Shown here piece by piece: positions 8,212 to 17,585 of a DNA stretch of 64,000 bases. A program made the position numbers and the translations under genes. The notes under the pieces were generated by a model that had not been told where the DNA came from, did no database searches, and worked only from the letters and a program-made list of their open reading frames with translations. This DNA is from DASPNM01 sp035626515 (lineage in GTDB: Bacteria > Bacteroidota > Bacteroidia > Chitinophagales > Chitinophagaceae). Numbering within the stretch: the first letter of the stretch is position 1; each line of letters starts with the position of its first letter. Where the stretch lies: positions 62,001 through 126,000 of the forward strand of contig DASPNM010000019.1 of the NCBI GenBank assembly GCA_035626515.1. The letters are read 5' to 3'.

Positions 8212-8664
8212 TCAACCGAGCATAAATTCTTCCATTGGTGGGTACGGGGTTCGGGACGTCCAGTCCATGTCAACGGCTCGTTGAACAGCGGCTTTTAATC
8301 GGTGGAATTCCGAAGGCTTGTGTAAGAACAGGTGCGCGCCGGAATTATACATCCAGCTCACCAGGGCACTATCGTCGGAGGTGGAATAGATGATCACCGG
8401 CAATTTTTTCAGCCGGGGATCCTGGCGAATATCGGACAGGCATTCAAATCCATTTCGCCGGGGCATGTTTATGTCCAGGAATATCAGCTGCGGCAGGTTC
8501 GCCGCAGCATCCTTCAGCAACTGCATCAAGGCGTCACCGTCCTGGACCCATCTCAGCTGCAGCCGATCCTGGTAATCCCGCACGGCTTCCCGGAAAAGCA
8601 GGAAGTCGTCCTCATCGTCCTCTGCAATCAGGATCTGCTGTACATTATTTACGGTGGCGGCCAA
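8212..8664 (-). CDS. receiver-only response regulator (Rcp1/CheY-like)
   Basis: 150 residues: a single receiver domain with no output domain. Acidic pocket EDDEDD at about 15-20, phospho-acceptor Asp in FLDINMP, Thr/Ser in YSTSDD and Lys in LHKPSE are all present. Receivers of this type typically pair with phytochrome-like or SHDLQEPLR-type kinases, which is exactly the kinase encoded next. It is the first gene of the two-gene unit and starts 109 bases from the divergent imuA, with a shared regulatory region. Confidence 0.92.
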   Translation of the reverse strand: MAATVNNVQQILIAEDDEDDFLLFREAVRDYQDRLQLRWVQDGDALMQLLKDAAANLPQLIFLDINMPRRNGFECLSDIRQDPRLKKLPVIIYSTSDDSALVSWMYNSGAHLFLHKPSEFHRLKAAVQRAVDMDWTSRTPYPPMEEFMLG

Positions 8665-8725
8665 GTGCCTAAGGTAGAGAAAAATGCCGTTCCGCGTAAT
8701 CCATTTGAAACGAAAACTAATTTTT

Positions 8726-8742
8726 TTAGTATCAATTACTAA
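8726..8742. promoter_or_regulatory. candidate operator between the regulator gene and imuA
   Basis: Perfect inverted repeat TTAGTA-TCAAT-TACTAA, 32 bases before the imuA ATG. It is followed at once by an AT-rich stretch (TAAATTTTG) that is one base longer than the Bacteroidota -7 box. Known: imuA-imuB-dnaE2 cassettes are commonly LexA/SOS controlled. Inference: this palindrome may be the SOS operator; the sequence does not match a LexA box I know from this phylum. Confidence 0.45.
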
Positions 8743-8773
8743 ATTTTGTAGCTTCGCATGGGTGGGTTAGTTC

Positions 8774-9526
8774 ATGTCGGCACATAATGCAGATACCGTT
8801 TCCCGGCTCCGCACGGAGATCCTGCGCTGGCAGGGTCTGAAATCGCCGCGCGGACTGCAGCAGCTGCGGCTTGCGGGCATCGAGTTCATATTTCCAAATG
8901 GAGACTTTCCTCTCCGGGCAATCCATGAATTCCTGAGCTCCGGCCGCGAAACCGCTGCGGCCACTTCGGGATTCATCGCCGCCCTCCTCTCGGCGCTGAT
9001 GAAAAATTCCGGGGCTGCGGTCTGGATCTCGGGCTCCACAACAAGCTTCGCACCGGGATTCAAATTTTTCGGCATCGAACCGCATCAGTTCATTTTTCTT
9101 ACTGCGAATACGGAAAAAGAAAAGCTCTGGCTCACCGAAGAAGCGCTGAAATGCGAAGGACTCGCGGCCGTGATCACCGAATTGAAAGAACTCAGCTTTC
9201 CTACATCGCGTCGGTTTCAACTCGCCACCGAAACCAGCGGCGTCACGGGGTTCATCATTTCGCAGTCCGACAAAAGATTTGTCAAAAAACTTTCGCCGAA
9301 CTGTGCGGCTGCCCGTTGGCGGATCCGGTCCATGCCGTCGGGAACGAATAAAAAAAATTCAGATTTGCCGGGCATCGGCTTCCCCGCGTGGAACGTGGAG
9401 CTGCTCAGGCTGCGCAACGGCAGACCCGGCCACTGGCAACTCCAATGGATCGCCGATCACCTCGAGCTCATCACGCAACAACTCTCCACCGAAGAGATCC
9501 AGGCACCCATTCTCAAAGCAGGTTGA
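8774..9526 (+). CDS. imuA: ImuA-type mutasome accessory protein
   Basis: 250-residue RecA/SulA-like protein of the inducible mutagenesis cassette. The middle keeps the RecA-like core strands (AAVWISGS, FIFLTA, LAAVITELKEL), while the P-loop region is degenerate (EFLSSGRETAAAT), as is usual for ImuA. The identity rests chiefly on the cassette: imuB begins one base after its stop and dnaE2 follows. It is thought to support ImuB and the error-prone polymerase at lesions. Start ATG 8774 is the first in frame and sits just downstream of the candidate operator. Transcribed away from the two-component genes. Confidence 0.82.
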   Translation: MSAHNADTVSRLRTEILRWQGLKSPRGLQQLRLAGIEFIFPNGDFPLRAIHEFLSSGRETAAATSGFIAALLSALMKNSGAAVWISGSTTSFAPGFKFFGIEPHQFIFLTANTEKEKLWLTEEALKCEGLAAVITELKELSFPTSRRFQLATETSGVTGFIISQSDKRFVKKLSPNCAAARWRIRSMPSGTNKKNSDLPGIGFPAWNVELLRLRNGRPGHWQLQWIADHLELITQQLSTEEIQAPILKAG

Positions 9527-9527
9527 A

Positions 9528-11030
9528 ATGAAACGGTTCGTGGTAATATGGTTCCGGTTTTTAAAAACCGACTGGCTGGCGCGTCGCATCGCCGCGGGGG
9601 CTCATCTGCCGCTTGATCCCAAACTCCCAACGGCATTCGTGATCTCCGAACAAAACCGCATTCTCATCACCGAACTGAATAGCACGGCCATCCGCCAGGG
9701 GCTTTCGCGCGGCATGCCTCTCGCCGACGCCCGCGTCCTCGTACCCGAAATCCAGCAATATCCGGACAGTCCGCGTCTCGCGGAAAACCTGCTGCGCCGC
9801 CTGGGAGAATACTGCCTCCGCTTTTCTCCAACAATTTCCATTGCCACACCCGACAGCCTCATCCTCGACGCCACCGGCTGCGCCCACCTCTGGAATGGTG
9901 AAAAGAACTATCTCGCGACAATTGTAGAGCGAATCAGCCAGCTCGGCTACCAGGTGAAGGCGGCCTTCGGGGATACTATCGGTGCCGCCTGGGCGCTGGC
10001 GCACTACGATGCGAAACAAAACGACCCTCCCTCGGCGGTCCTTCCCGACCTCCCTGTCGCCGCGCTGCGGATCGATCCCGAAATTTTGGAAAAACTGCAC
10101 AAGCTCGGGTTGCGACGCGTAGGCCAGCTTCTTCCGATGCCTCGACACGCGCTGCGTCGCAGGTTCGGGGAATCCCTGCTGCTTCGAATCGATCAGTTAC
10201 TGGGGCGAAGCGAAGAGTTGGCAGAGCCCATCCATGCTCCGGCACCGTGCACCGAACGGCTGCCCTGCCTGGAACCGATCAGCACCGCCACCGGAATTAC
10301 TATTGCGCTCAAACAGCTTCTCGGGGTTGTCTGCACGCGCCTCCAAAAAGAGGGAAAAGGGCTCCGTCAGGCGCAATTCAAATATTACCGCGTGGATGGA
10401 AAATCCGGGGAGATCACGATCACCACTACGCGACCGGTAAGCGATCCTTCGCATCTTCTAAAATTATTTGAATTGAAAATGGAAATGATCGAACCCGGCC
10501 TCGGCATCGAGCTCTTTGTCCTCGATGCATTCCGACTGGAGGAACTGCATTCGCGGCAGGAAAAATTCTGGGATTCGGTTTCAGGTCTCCACGATCAGCG
10601 ACTCAGCAGCCTGCTCGACCGCGTCAGCAACAAGCTCGGATCGGGTCACATTTTTCGTTACCTCCCCTCCGAACATCACTGGCCCGAGCGTTCGGTGAAA
10701 CGGGCAGCTTCCCTGGCAGAACAACCTGCTGCACAATGGCCCACCGACCGGCTGCGGCCGATTCGATTGCTGCCCCGACCCGAACCGATTGACGTCACCG
10801 CGCCGATTCCCGATTACCCGCCGATGAATTTTCGCTATAAAAACATTTTACACACCATCCGCAAAGCCGATGGCCCCGAACGCATTGAGCCGGAATGGTG
10901 GCTCGAAGAAGGCCCACACCGCGATTATTACTCAGTTGAAGACGAAGAAGGAAACCGATACTGGCTCTTCCGGCTCGGACATTATCATGATAAAAATTGT
11001 AAATGGTTCCTGCATGGGTTTTTTGCATGA
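9528..11030 (+). CDS. imuB: ImuB, Y-family polymerase-like mutasome hub
   Basis: 500 residues from the ATG at 9528, one base after the imuA stop, so translation is probably coupled. It has the DinB/UmuC-like fold (GLSRGMPLADAR, finger/palm region, HhH region LHKLGLRRVGQLLPMP), but the Y-family catalytic acids are missing: the first strand reads VIWFRFLKTDW, and the SIDEA motif is replaced by TPDSLILDATG. This is the known ImuB state, a catalytically inactive Y-family protein that recruits DnaE2 to the beta clamp. An upstream open extension to 9279 overlaps imuA in another frame and is rejected. Confidence 0.9.
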   Translation: MKRFVVIWFRFLKTDWLARRIAAGAHLPLDPKLPTAFVISEQNRILITELNSTAIRQGLSRGMPLADARVLVPEIQQYPDSPRLAENLLRRLGEYCLRFSPTISIATPDSLILDATGCAHLWNGEKNYLATIVERISQLGYQVKAAFGDTIGAAWALAHYDAKQNDPPSAVLPDLPVAALRIDPEILEKLHKLGLRRVGQLLPMPRHALRRRFGESLLLRIDQLLGRSEELAEPIHAPAPCTERLPCLEPISTATGITIALKQLLGVVCTRLQKEGKGLRQAQFKYYRVDGKSGEITITTTRPVSDPSHLLKLFELKMEMIEPGLGIELFVLDAFRLEELHSRQEKFWDSVSGLHDQRLSSLLDRVSNKLGSGHIFRYLPSEHHWPERSVKRAASLAEQPAAQWPTDRLRPIRLLPRPEPIDVTAPIPDYPPMNFRYKNILHTIRKADGPERIEPEWWLEEGPHRDYYSVEDEEGNRYWLFRLGHYHDKNCKWFLHGFFA

Positions 11031-11110
11031 GGGCTTCGACAGGCTCAGCCTGACATGGAAGCCTATTGTCACCCCTGAGCCCGGTCGAAGGGGAGCTTGT
11101 CGAAGGGTGA
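11031..11110. repeat. dispersed palindromic repeat between imuB and dnaE2
   Basis: Begins at the imuB stop. Arms GCTTCGACAGGCTCAGCCTG (11033-11052) and the inverted TGTCACCCCTGAGCCCGGTC (11067-11086) form a long imperfect hairpin, followed by AGCTTGTCGAAGGGTGA. Words of this kind (CTTCGACAGGCTCAG, TGTCACCCTGAGC) are a widespread bacterial repeat. It splits the mutasome cassette without breaking a gene, and could form an RNA hairpin that lowers dnaE2 expression. Confidence 0.75.
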
Positions 11111-11129
11111 ATGAATAAAAGAATTAAAA

Positions 11130-14100
11130 ATGACCTACACCGAGCTTCACATCACCACCAATTTCTCCTTCCTCGAAGGCGGCTCACATCCCGAAGAATT
11201 CGTAACGAGGGCCGCGGAGCTCGGTTATCAGCAAATCGGGGTCGCCGATCGCAACACGCTCGCGGGGATCGTGCGCGCCCACAGCGCCGCGAAAGAACAG
11301 CAGCTGCGACTCATCATCGGCTGCCGCCTGCAACTCCTCGACGGTCCGGCACTCCTCGCCTACCCGCAGGACCGGCAGGCTTATTCGAGGCTTTCCGCGC
11401 TGCTCACCACGGGCAACCTGCGCGTGGAAAAAGGAAGTTGCCATTTATATAGATCCGACGTTTACGATCAGGCGCATGGCATGAAACTCATCGTTGTGCC
11501 TCCGCCCGCACTCAACGCGCACTTTGAATTCGAAAAAGACTTTATCGCCGGGCTCGCCGAATACAAAGAAAATTTCGGCAGTGCGCTCTACCTTGCCGCT
11601 TCACGCAGATACAATGGTCACGACCAGAAATATCTTTTCCGCCTTGCAGAGCTCAGCCGCAGCTTCGAAGTGCCGCTGGTTGCCACCAACGACGTTCACT
11701 ACCATCATCCCGGGCGCCGCCAGCTCCAGGACGTGCTTACCTGCGTGCGCGAAAAATGTACGATTCGCGATGCCGGCTTCCGTCTTTACCCGAACGCAGA
11801 GCGCTGGCTGAAACCACAACAGGAAATGCTCCGTCTCTTTCATCATTACCCCGAAGCAATCCGGTCCACCCAGGAAATTGCTGAAGCCTGCCGGTTTTCG
11901 CTCAACGAGCTGAAATACGAATACCCTGAAGAGCTCACCAGCGAAGGACGCAGCCCGCAGGAAGAGCTAACACGTCTCACCTGGCAAGGCGCGGCTGAAA
12001 AATTTGGAGATCGCATTCCGCAGCGAACCCGCGCTACGATCGTCCACGAGCTCCGCTTCATCGAGGAAATGAACTATGCGAATTACTTCCTTACCGTACA
12101 CGATATCGTGCGCTTCGCGCGCAGCCGCGGGATCCTGTGCCAGGGACGCGGCTCGGCAGCAAATTCCACTGTCTGTTTTTGCCTCGGCATCACCTCGGTG
12201 GATCCCACCAAATTCGATCTTCTCTTCGAGCGCTTCCTCTCTTCTGCTCGCAACGAACCGCCTGATATTGATGTGGACTTCGAGCACGAGCGCCGGGAAG
12301 AAGTGATCCAGTACATCTATGAAAAATACGGCCGCGACCGCGCCGCGATCGTGGCCACGGTCACGCAGGAACGGCAAAAGGGAGCGATCCGCGATGTAGG
12401 CCGCGCGATGGGACTTTCGGTGGACACCCTGAACCGCCTCTCCGCTTCCATCTCGGGGTTCGGCGACGAATGGTTCGATCACGACCGGCTTGCGGAACAT
12501 GGATTCGATGTAAAGGACAAGCTGCTTCGCAAAGTGCTCGAGCTGACCGCGCAGCTGATGGGCTTCCCGCGACAGCTTGGCCAGCATACTGGCGGATTCG
12601 TGATCACGAATGGCAAACTCACCGATCTCTGTCCCATTCTCAACGCGCGCATGGAAAACCGCACCTGCATCGAATGGAATAAAGATGATATTGATGCCCT
12701 CAGTTTTTTGAAAGTGGATGTGCTCGCACTCGGCATGCTCACCTGCATCCGCAAGGCATTCGATCTCGCCCGGCAACATTACGGGCTCGACCTCACGCTG
12801 GCGAACATTCCCCAGGATGATCCCGCCGTTTACGACATGATCTGCCGCGCCGATACCATCGGGGTATTCCAGATCGAAAGCCGCGCGCAAATGGCGATGC
12901 TCCCCCGGCTGAAGCCAAGAAACTTCTATGATCTGGTCATAGAGGTCGCGATCGTTCGCCCGGGGCCCATTCAGGGCGATATGGTGCATCCTTACCTGAA
13001 GCGCAGAAACGGCGAAGAGCCGGTGGAATACCCTTCAACGGAACTCGAGGAGATCCTCGGCAGAACGCTTGGTGTTCCTCTCTTCCAGGAACAGGTGATG
13101 AAGATCGCTATCGTGGCGGCAGGCTTCACCCCCGCCGAAGCGGATGCGCTGCGGCGCAGCATGGCCACATTCCGCATGAACGGCGAGATTGCGAAGTTTG
13201 AAAAGAAACTGCTGGATGGCATGCTGAAGAACGGTTACTCGCATGATTACGGAGCCCGTATCGTGCGGCAGCTCGAGGGCTTTGGAAGCTATGGCTTCCC
13301 CGAAAGCCACGCGGCCAGCTTCGCACATCTGGTCTATGTATCGGCATGGATCAAATGCCACTATCCCGATCTCTTCGCCTGTGCTCTCCTCAACAGCCTT
13401 CCCATGGGATTCTACCAGCCCGCGCAGATCGTGAGCGACGCGCGGAAACACCACGTGCCCCTGGCGCCGGTTGATGTGAATTATTCCTGCTGGGACAATA
13501 CACTGGAACCAAATCGCGTGCAGGACTCCCCGATGCAATTGCGTCTCGGGTTCCGGCAGGTAAAAGCTTTTCGACAGCAGGATGCGGACCTGCTGGTCGG
13601 AAAGAGGAAGGAGCATTACCGCCGCATCCAGGAGCTTCGCGACATCGGTGTTTCGAAAGCTGCGCTGGAAAAACTCGCCGACGCGGACGCGTTCCGCTCC
13701 ATGGGACTCGACCGGCGGCAGGCGCTTTGGGAAGTTTCTGCCGCTTACGATCAACCCACTGGCATTTTCACCGGACAAGATTGGCATACGCAAGATGAAA
13801 GGCAGGTCAGCCTCCCGCAAATGCAGCCCTCGGAACACGTGGTGCACGATTACGCCGCCACTTCGCTTTCCATCAAGGCGCACCCGGTCAGCTTCATCCG
13901 CGATCGCCTCGACCAGCTGCATATGGTCCCCGCAGTGCAGCTGGGGCAATACCCCGATGGAAAAAATTTAAAGCTCGCGGGACTTGTTCTCGTGCGCCAG
14001 CGGCCCGGCACCGCCAAAGGGGTCGTATTTATCACGCTGGAGGACGAAACCGGAAGCGCCAACATCGTGGTCTTCCCGAATGTTTTTCAAAAGTTCCGGA

Positions 14101-14345
14101 AAGCAGTCCTTGGTGCTACATTGCTGATGGTCGAAGGAAAGCTGCAGGTGGAAGAAGAGGTCATCCATCTCATCGCGGAGGCGTGTTACGATATCTCCGA
14201 AATGCTCCGCCTGCTCAACGGTGCGAATGAAAAGGTGCCGAATCTGCTCACGCTGTCACGTGCCGACCAGGGGCCGTCGGAATTATACCCTCCGCGCGAA
14301 AAAACACAGCCGCAGGTCTTTGACAAAAGCAGGAATTTCAAATAG
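11130..14345 (+). CDS. dnaE2: DnaE2/ImuC error-prone DNA polymerase III alpha subunit
   Basis: 1071 residues, the usual length of the short DnaE2 class (DnaE1 is about 1150-1250). The N-terminal PHP domain starts at once (ELHITTNFSFLEGGSHPEE). The palm motif PDIDVDFEHERREEV carries the catalytic aspartates, and QERQKGAIRDVGRAMG and GRGSAANS are family signatures. A helix-hairpin-helix and an OB-fold (LKLAGLVLVRQRPGTAKG) lie near the C-terminus. It performs mutagenic translesion synthesis with ImuA/ImuB. Separated from imuB by the 80-base palindromic repeat; the ATG at 11130 follows an A-rich stretch with only a weak ribosome-binding site. Confidence 0.95.
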   Translation: MTYTELHITTNFSFLEGGSHPEEFVTRAAELGYQQIGVADRNTLAGIVRAHSAAKEQQLRLIIGCRLQLLDGPALLAYPQDRQAYSRLSALLTTGNLRVEKGSCHLYRSDVYDQAHGMKLIVVPPPALNAHFEFEKDFIAGLAEYKENFGSALYLAASRRYNGHDQKYLFRLAELSRSFEVPLVATNDVHYHHPGRRQLQDVLTCVREKCTIRDAGFRLYPNAERWLKPQQEMLRLFHHYPEAIRSTQEIAEACRFSLNELKYEYPEELTSEGRSPQEELTRLTWQGAAEKFGDRIPQRTRATIVHELRFIEEMNYANYFLTVHDIVRFARSRGILCQGRGSAANSTVCFCLGITSVDPTKFDLLFERFLSSARNEPPDIDVDFEHERREEVIQYIYEKYGRDRAAIVATVTQERQKGAIRDVGRAMGLSVDTLNRLSASISGFGDEWFDHDRLAEHGFDVKDKLLRKVLELTAQLMGFPRQLGQHTGGFVITNGKLTDLCPILNARMENRTCIEWNKDDIDALSFLKVDVLALGMLTCIRKAFDLARQHYGLDLTLANIPQDDPAVYDMICRADTIGVFQIESRAQMAMLPRLKPRNFYDLVIEVAIVRPGPIQGDMVHPYLKRRNGEEPVEYPSTELEEILGRTLGVPLFQEQVMKIAIVAAGFTPAEADALRRSMATFRMNGEIAKFEKKLLDGMLKNGYSHDYGARIVRQLEGFGSYGFPESHAASFAHLVYVSAWIKCHYPDLFACALLNSLPMGFYQPAQIVSDARKHHVPLAPVDVNYSCWDNTLEPNRVQDSPMQLRLGFRQVKAFRQQDADLLVGKRKEHYRRIQELRDIGVSKAALEKLADADAFRSMGLDRRQALWEVSAAYDQPTGIFTGQDWHTQDERQVSLPQMQPSEHVVHDYAATSLSIKAHPVSFIRDRLDQLHMVPAVQLGQYPDGKNLKLAGLVLVRQRPGTAKGVVFITLEDETGSANIVVFPNVFQKFRKAVLGATLLMVEGKLQVEEEVIHLIAEACYDISEMLRLLNGANEKVPNLLTLSRADQGPSELYPPREKTQPQVFDKSRNFK

Positions 14346-14359
14346 GAAAAATCCAACCC

Positions 14360-15022
14360 TCAATTCTCACTGATCAGCTCCTTCTTGATCGCCAGCATGA
14401 CCAGCTCCTCCTCCGAGCGCGCACCGATGCTGTGCTTCAGTCTGGAGACAATCGAATGTACGCCCCGCGCACTTAACCCCATTTCCGCAGCGATCTGGCT
14501 GTAGCTGCGTTGCCGGGACAGGAGGTTGATGATGCGAAGCTGCTGGCGCGTGATCAACGAAGGCCGCGTCGGCGCAGTCGTGAGCTTCAGCATCGCCATC
14601 GCGTCGCGCATCACGGTGCTCAGGTAAAACCAACCCTGGTGACAGGCGCGGACGGCCTCGTAAATTTCGTCTCCCGCCGAGTCCTTGGTAATATATGAGT
14701 TTGCACCAAGCTCGAGCGATTTCCTCACCATACCCGCATCGGCATGCATCGTGAGCATCACCACTTTCAACGCGGGAAAACGTCGTCTCAATGGAGGCAG
14801 CGTATCAAATCCATTCATTACGGGCATGCTGATCCCCAGCGTCACCACATCTGCATGGGTGCAATCCAGCAGCTCAAGTAATTTGCCTCCATGCTCCGCC
14901 TCGGCAATAACTTCCACGTCACCATTCTTTTCCAACAAATCGCGAATCGCCGTGCGGCACAGCGCATGATCGTCGGTAATGATCACTTTTATTTTTTCTC
15001 CGGCCACTGGGAAGAATTTCAT
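14360..15022 (-). CDS. NarL/LuxR-type response regulator lacking the phospho-acceptor Asp
   Basis: 220 residues: an N-terminal receiver (about 10-130) and a C-terminal LuxR-type helix-turn-helix (about 155-215; QQLRIINLLSRQRSYSQIAAEMG). The acid pair ITDDH (D17, D18), the Thr of VMLTMHAD and the Lys of YITKD are kept, but the phospho-acceptor position in TLGISMPVMNG is Gly63 (codon GGG) where LDISMP would be expected. It is therefore probably phosphorylation-independent, an atypical receiver. It is convergent with dnaE2 (14 bases apart), and no kinase gene is adjacent. Its targets are unknown. Confidence 0.9.
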   Translation of the reverse strand: MKFFPVAGEKIKVIITDDHALCRTAIRDLLEKNGDVEVIAEAEHGGKLLELLDCTHADVVTLGISMPVMNGFDTLPPLRRRFPALKVVMLTMHADAGMVRKSLELGANSYITKDSAGDEIYEAVRACHQGWFYLSTVMRDAMAMLKLTTAPTRPSLITRQQLRIINLLSRQRSYSQIAAEMGLSARGVHSIVSRLKHSIGARSEEELVMLAIKKELISEN

Positions 15023-15330
15023 TGAAATTATGGATTTGCTACGCCACCAGCAGAAATAACTTGTTCACAGTATTTGATTAGAGTGACCGCGAAACACGAA
15101 GGGCTCTCCGTGTTTTGCCGTATCCTCCGCGGTTACATCCAAACTTCGTCAGCTGCGGGTTTTGCATGAGTCGCCATGGTCAGGGCGAAGAGCCGAGCGA
15201 GTGCGTCAGCCTTTTCCAATTAGCTGCGACTTTGGGTACGCGGAGCGGTTCCCAATTGAACCCAACCGCTTTCGATTTGAAAAGTACGCCCGGAAGAAAA
15301 AAGCTAACTTTCCTTTCCAAGTTTTCAAAT
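15023..15330. other. gene-free stretch between the regulator and M20 peptidase genes
   Basis: 308 bases with no gene I can support. It holds one inverted repeat, AAACACG (15092-15098) with CGTGTTT (15109-15115), which could be a hairpin or an operator. No clear TAnnTTTG promoter was seen. An open extension of the M20 frame reaches back to 15115 but lacks a signal peptide. Confidence 0.5.
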
Positions 15331-16617
15331 ATGAAACGCCTAATTCTCATTGCGATCGGCGCGATCGCCGCTCACATCGGCAAAACTCAGTCCATTACCC
15401 CAACCGAGCAGCAGCTGGTTCGTACTGTCGAATCCAACATGCACTGGACGTACCGAATCCTGGAAGAGTCCGTCAACATCAACAGCGGCACTTTCAACAT
15501 TCCCGGTGTACGCGCCACGGGAGATCATTACGCGAAAGAACTGCGCGCGCTTGGATTTAATGTTGAATGGGTGAAGCTCCCCGATTCGCTGCGAAGGGCG
15601 GGACATCTTGTTGCGACGCGCCAGGGGAAAAAAGGCAAAAAAGTTTTGCTGATTGGTCACCTCGATACTGTCTTCGAACCCGAGATGCCGGCAAACCCCT
15701 ACCGAAAGGTCAATGAGACTACAGTGACCGGCCAGGGAGTGGTTGACATGAAAGGCGGAAATGTAATGGTTATCGCCGCGCTAAAAGCCCTGCACGAGCA
15801 AAAGCTTCTGGACGACGCCACCATCACGGTTTACTTTACCGGTGACGAAGAAAACGTAGGCCAGCCCTTTTCGGTCAGCCGTGCTGATTTAATCGAACGG
15901 GCAAAGCAACACGACGTCGCGCTTGCTTTCGAAGCTGCGGGCAATATGAACCTCGTTGCCACGGCAAGGCGAGGTTCGGGAAACTGGACCCTCCGCGTTG
16001 AAGGCAGGCAGGGACACTCCTCGGGTATTTTTCTGAATCAATCGTATGGTGCCGTTTTTGAAGCTTCGCGCATTCTTACTGAGTTTCGCCAGAAACTCAG
16101 CATGGAAAAATATCTCAGCTTCAACCCCGGGCTTATGGCCGGAGGTTCCGAGTTGAATTATTCAGACAGCACGCAGTCCGCTGTTGTTTCCGGCAAAACC
16201 AACATTATTTCCCCGCGCGCGGTAGTGCTTGGTGATCTGCGCTACATCAGCGATGCGCAAAAAGACAGAGCGAAAGAAAAGATGAAAGCCATCGCGGCAA
16301 AATCGCTAAAAGGGACCAGCGCGACCATTCGTTTCCAGGACCGGTATCCTCCGATGCCCCCTACAGCTGGAAATCGCGCGCTCGTAAAACAGCTCAGCGC
16401 CGTCAGCCTTGCACTCGGTTATGGCCCCGTGCAGGAGGGTGACCCCGCCACCCGGGGAGCGGGCGATGTTTCCTTTGTCGCCAAATATCTGGATTGCCTC
16501 GACGGATTGGGCGCTTCCGGGAGCGGCGCTCACGCCCCGGGCGAAACCATCGACCTCGCGTTGTATCCGAAGCTAATCAAAAGAGCCACGGTATTCCTTT
16601 ACCGGTTAACCAGGTAA
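15331..16617 (+). CDS. M20 family metallopeptidase (CPG2/glutamate carboxypeptidase-like)
   Basis: 428 residues from the ATG at 15331, chosen because it starts a Sec signal peptide (MKRLILIAIGAIAAHIG). A zinc exopeptidase of the M20 family, likely periplasmic. Metal and catalytic residues are clear: H110-x-D112 (GHLDTV), D139 (VVDMKGG), the Glu pair in GDEEN (173-174), and a C-terminal His in SGSGAHAPGE. The dimerisation domain lies between (about 200-310). It may remove C-terminal glutamate-type residues or hydrolyse amide-linked substrates; the exact substrate is unknown. It stands alone, with 98 bases before the stress-protein gene. Confidence 0.9.
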   Translation: MKRLILIAIGAIAAHIGKTQSITPTEQQLVRTVESNMHWTYRILEESVNINSGTFNIPGVRATGDHYAKELRALGFNVEWVKLPDSLRRAGHLVATRQGKKGKKVLLIGHLDTVFEPEMPANPYRKVNETTVTGQGVVDMKGGNVMVIAALKALHEQKLLDDATITVYFTGDEENVGQPFSVSRADLIERAKQHDVALAFEAAGNMNLVATARRGSGNWTLRVEGRQGHSSGIFLNQSYGAVFEASRILTEFRQKLSMEKYLSFNPGLMAGGSELNYSDSTQSAVVSGKTNIISPRAVVLGDLRYISDAQKDRAKEKMKAIAAKSLKGTSATIRFQDRYPPMPPTAGNRALVKQLSAVSLALGYGPVQEGDPATRGAGDVSFVAKYLDCLDGLGASGSGAHAPGETIDLALYPKLIKRATVFLYRLTR

Positions 16618-16715
16618 CGGACTTTTTTACCGAAAAGAAACGCGAAAAAGCGCGTCAGCCACCCGAGTCAACAGCTCGCCGAAACCGATATAACCTTTTC
16701 TTCATAACTTAAAGT

Positions 16716-17543
16716 ATGAAGACGATCATTGTCCCCACCGACTTTTCCGACGTGGCGAACAACGCCACGCGGTACGGGTTGGAGATGGCTAAAGCGATTG
16801 GCGGCAGCGCCATGCTGCTGAATGTATTCCAGGTCCCGGTGAGCATCACCGATGTTCCCGTGGCGCTGGTGTCCGTGGACGAGCTTCAGGACTCTGCGGA
16901 AAAAAGGCTTGCCGAAGCAAAACAGGAAGCGGAACACATAACAGGCGGCCAGGTGAAAATCTACACCGAAGCGGTTTTGGGAAATGTGGTGGACGAGCTC
17001 GAAAACATTTGCAACAGGATTCCACCATTCGCGGTCGTCATGGGCACGCGGGGAGCGGCGGGGATCGAAAGAGTATTGTTTGGGAGCACCACGCTGTCTG
17101 CGATTCGTCACCTTACCTGGCCCGTGATCTGCGTCCCACCCGAAAAACAGTTTGGAGACGGGATTCACAAGATCGGCTTTGCTTGCGATTTTCGCGACGT
17201 GGTTGAAACCACTCCGACGGAATTTATCAAGTCCTTCGTCCGCGAGTTCGGAGCCGAACTGCACGTGCTGAATGTGGATTATAAGGAAAAACATTTCCAG
17301 CCGGACACGCCCGAGCAATCGGCGCTGCTGCACACGATGCTCGAGGATGCGAATCCCCGGTATCATTTCATCAGCCATAGGGATATCGAAGACGGACTTA
17401 ACGAATTTTCCGATAAAAATCAGCTGGACCTGCTGATTACCATCCCCAAAAAACACAAGCTGCTTCAGGGGCTTTTCAAAACCAGCTCCACGCGTCAGCT
17501 CGTATTTCACTCGCACATTCCTGTGATGTGCATTCATGAATAG
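16716..17543 (+). CDS. universal stress protein, tandem UspA domains
   Basis: 275 residues with two UspA folds. The first (1-145) starts TIIVPTDFSD and keeps the nucleotide-binding GTRGAAGIERVLFGST motif followed by PVICVP. The second (about 150-275) starts KIGFACDFRDV but lacks the full GxxG(9)GS motif, as often in Bacteroidota tandem Usp proteins, so only the first half is expected to bind ATP. Cytoplasmic stress or persistence factor; the partner is unknown. Followed by the PolX-like gene at 42 bases on the same strand. Confidence 0.9.
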   Translation: MKTIIVPTDFSDVANNATRYGLEMAKAIGGSAMLLNVFQVPVSITDVPVALVSVDELQDSAEKRLAEAKQEAEHITGGQVKIYTEAVLGNVVDELENICNRIPPFAVVMGTRGAAGIERVLFGSTTLSAIRHLTWPVICVPPEKQFGDGIHKIGFACDFRDVVETTPTEFIKSFVREFGAELHVLNVDYKEKHFQPDTPEQSALLHTMLEDANPRYHFISHRDIEDGLNEFSDKNQLDLLITIPKKHKLLQGLFKTSSTRQLVFHSHIPVMCIHE

Positions 17544-17585
17544 GAGCGCCGCCGGATTGGCACAATTCTGTGAGTGGGCTCTTTC

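Noticed and set aside
11967..12989. 340-codon open frame antisense to dnaE2
   Set aside because: Lies wholly within the polymerase palm region and has no domain or start signal of its own.
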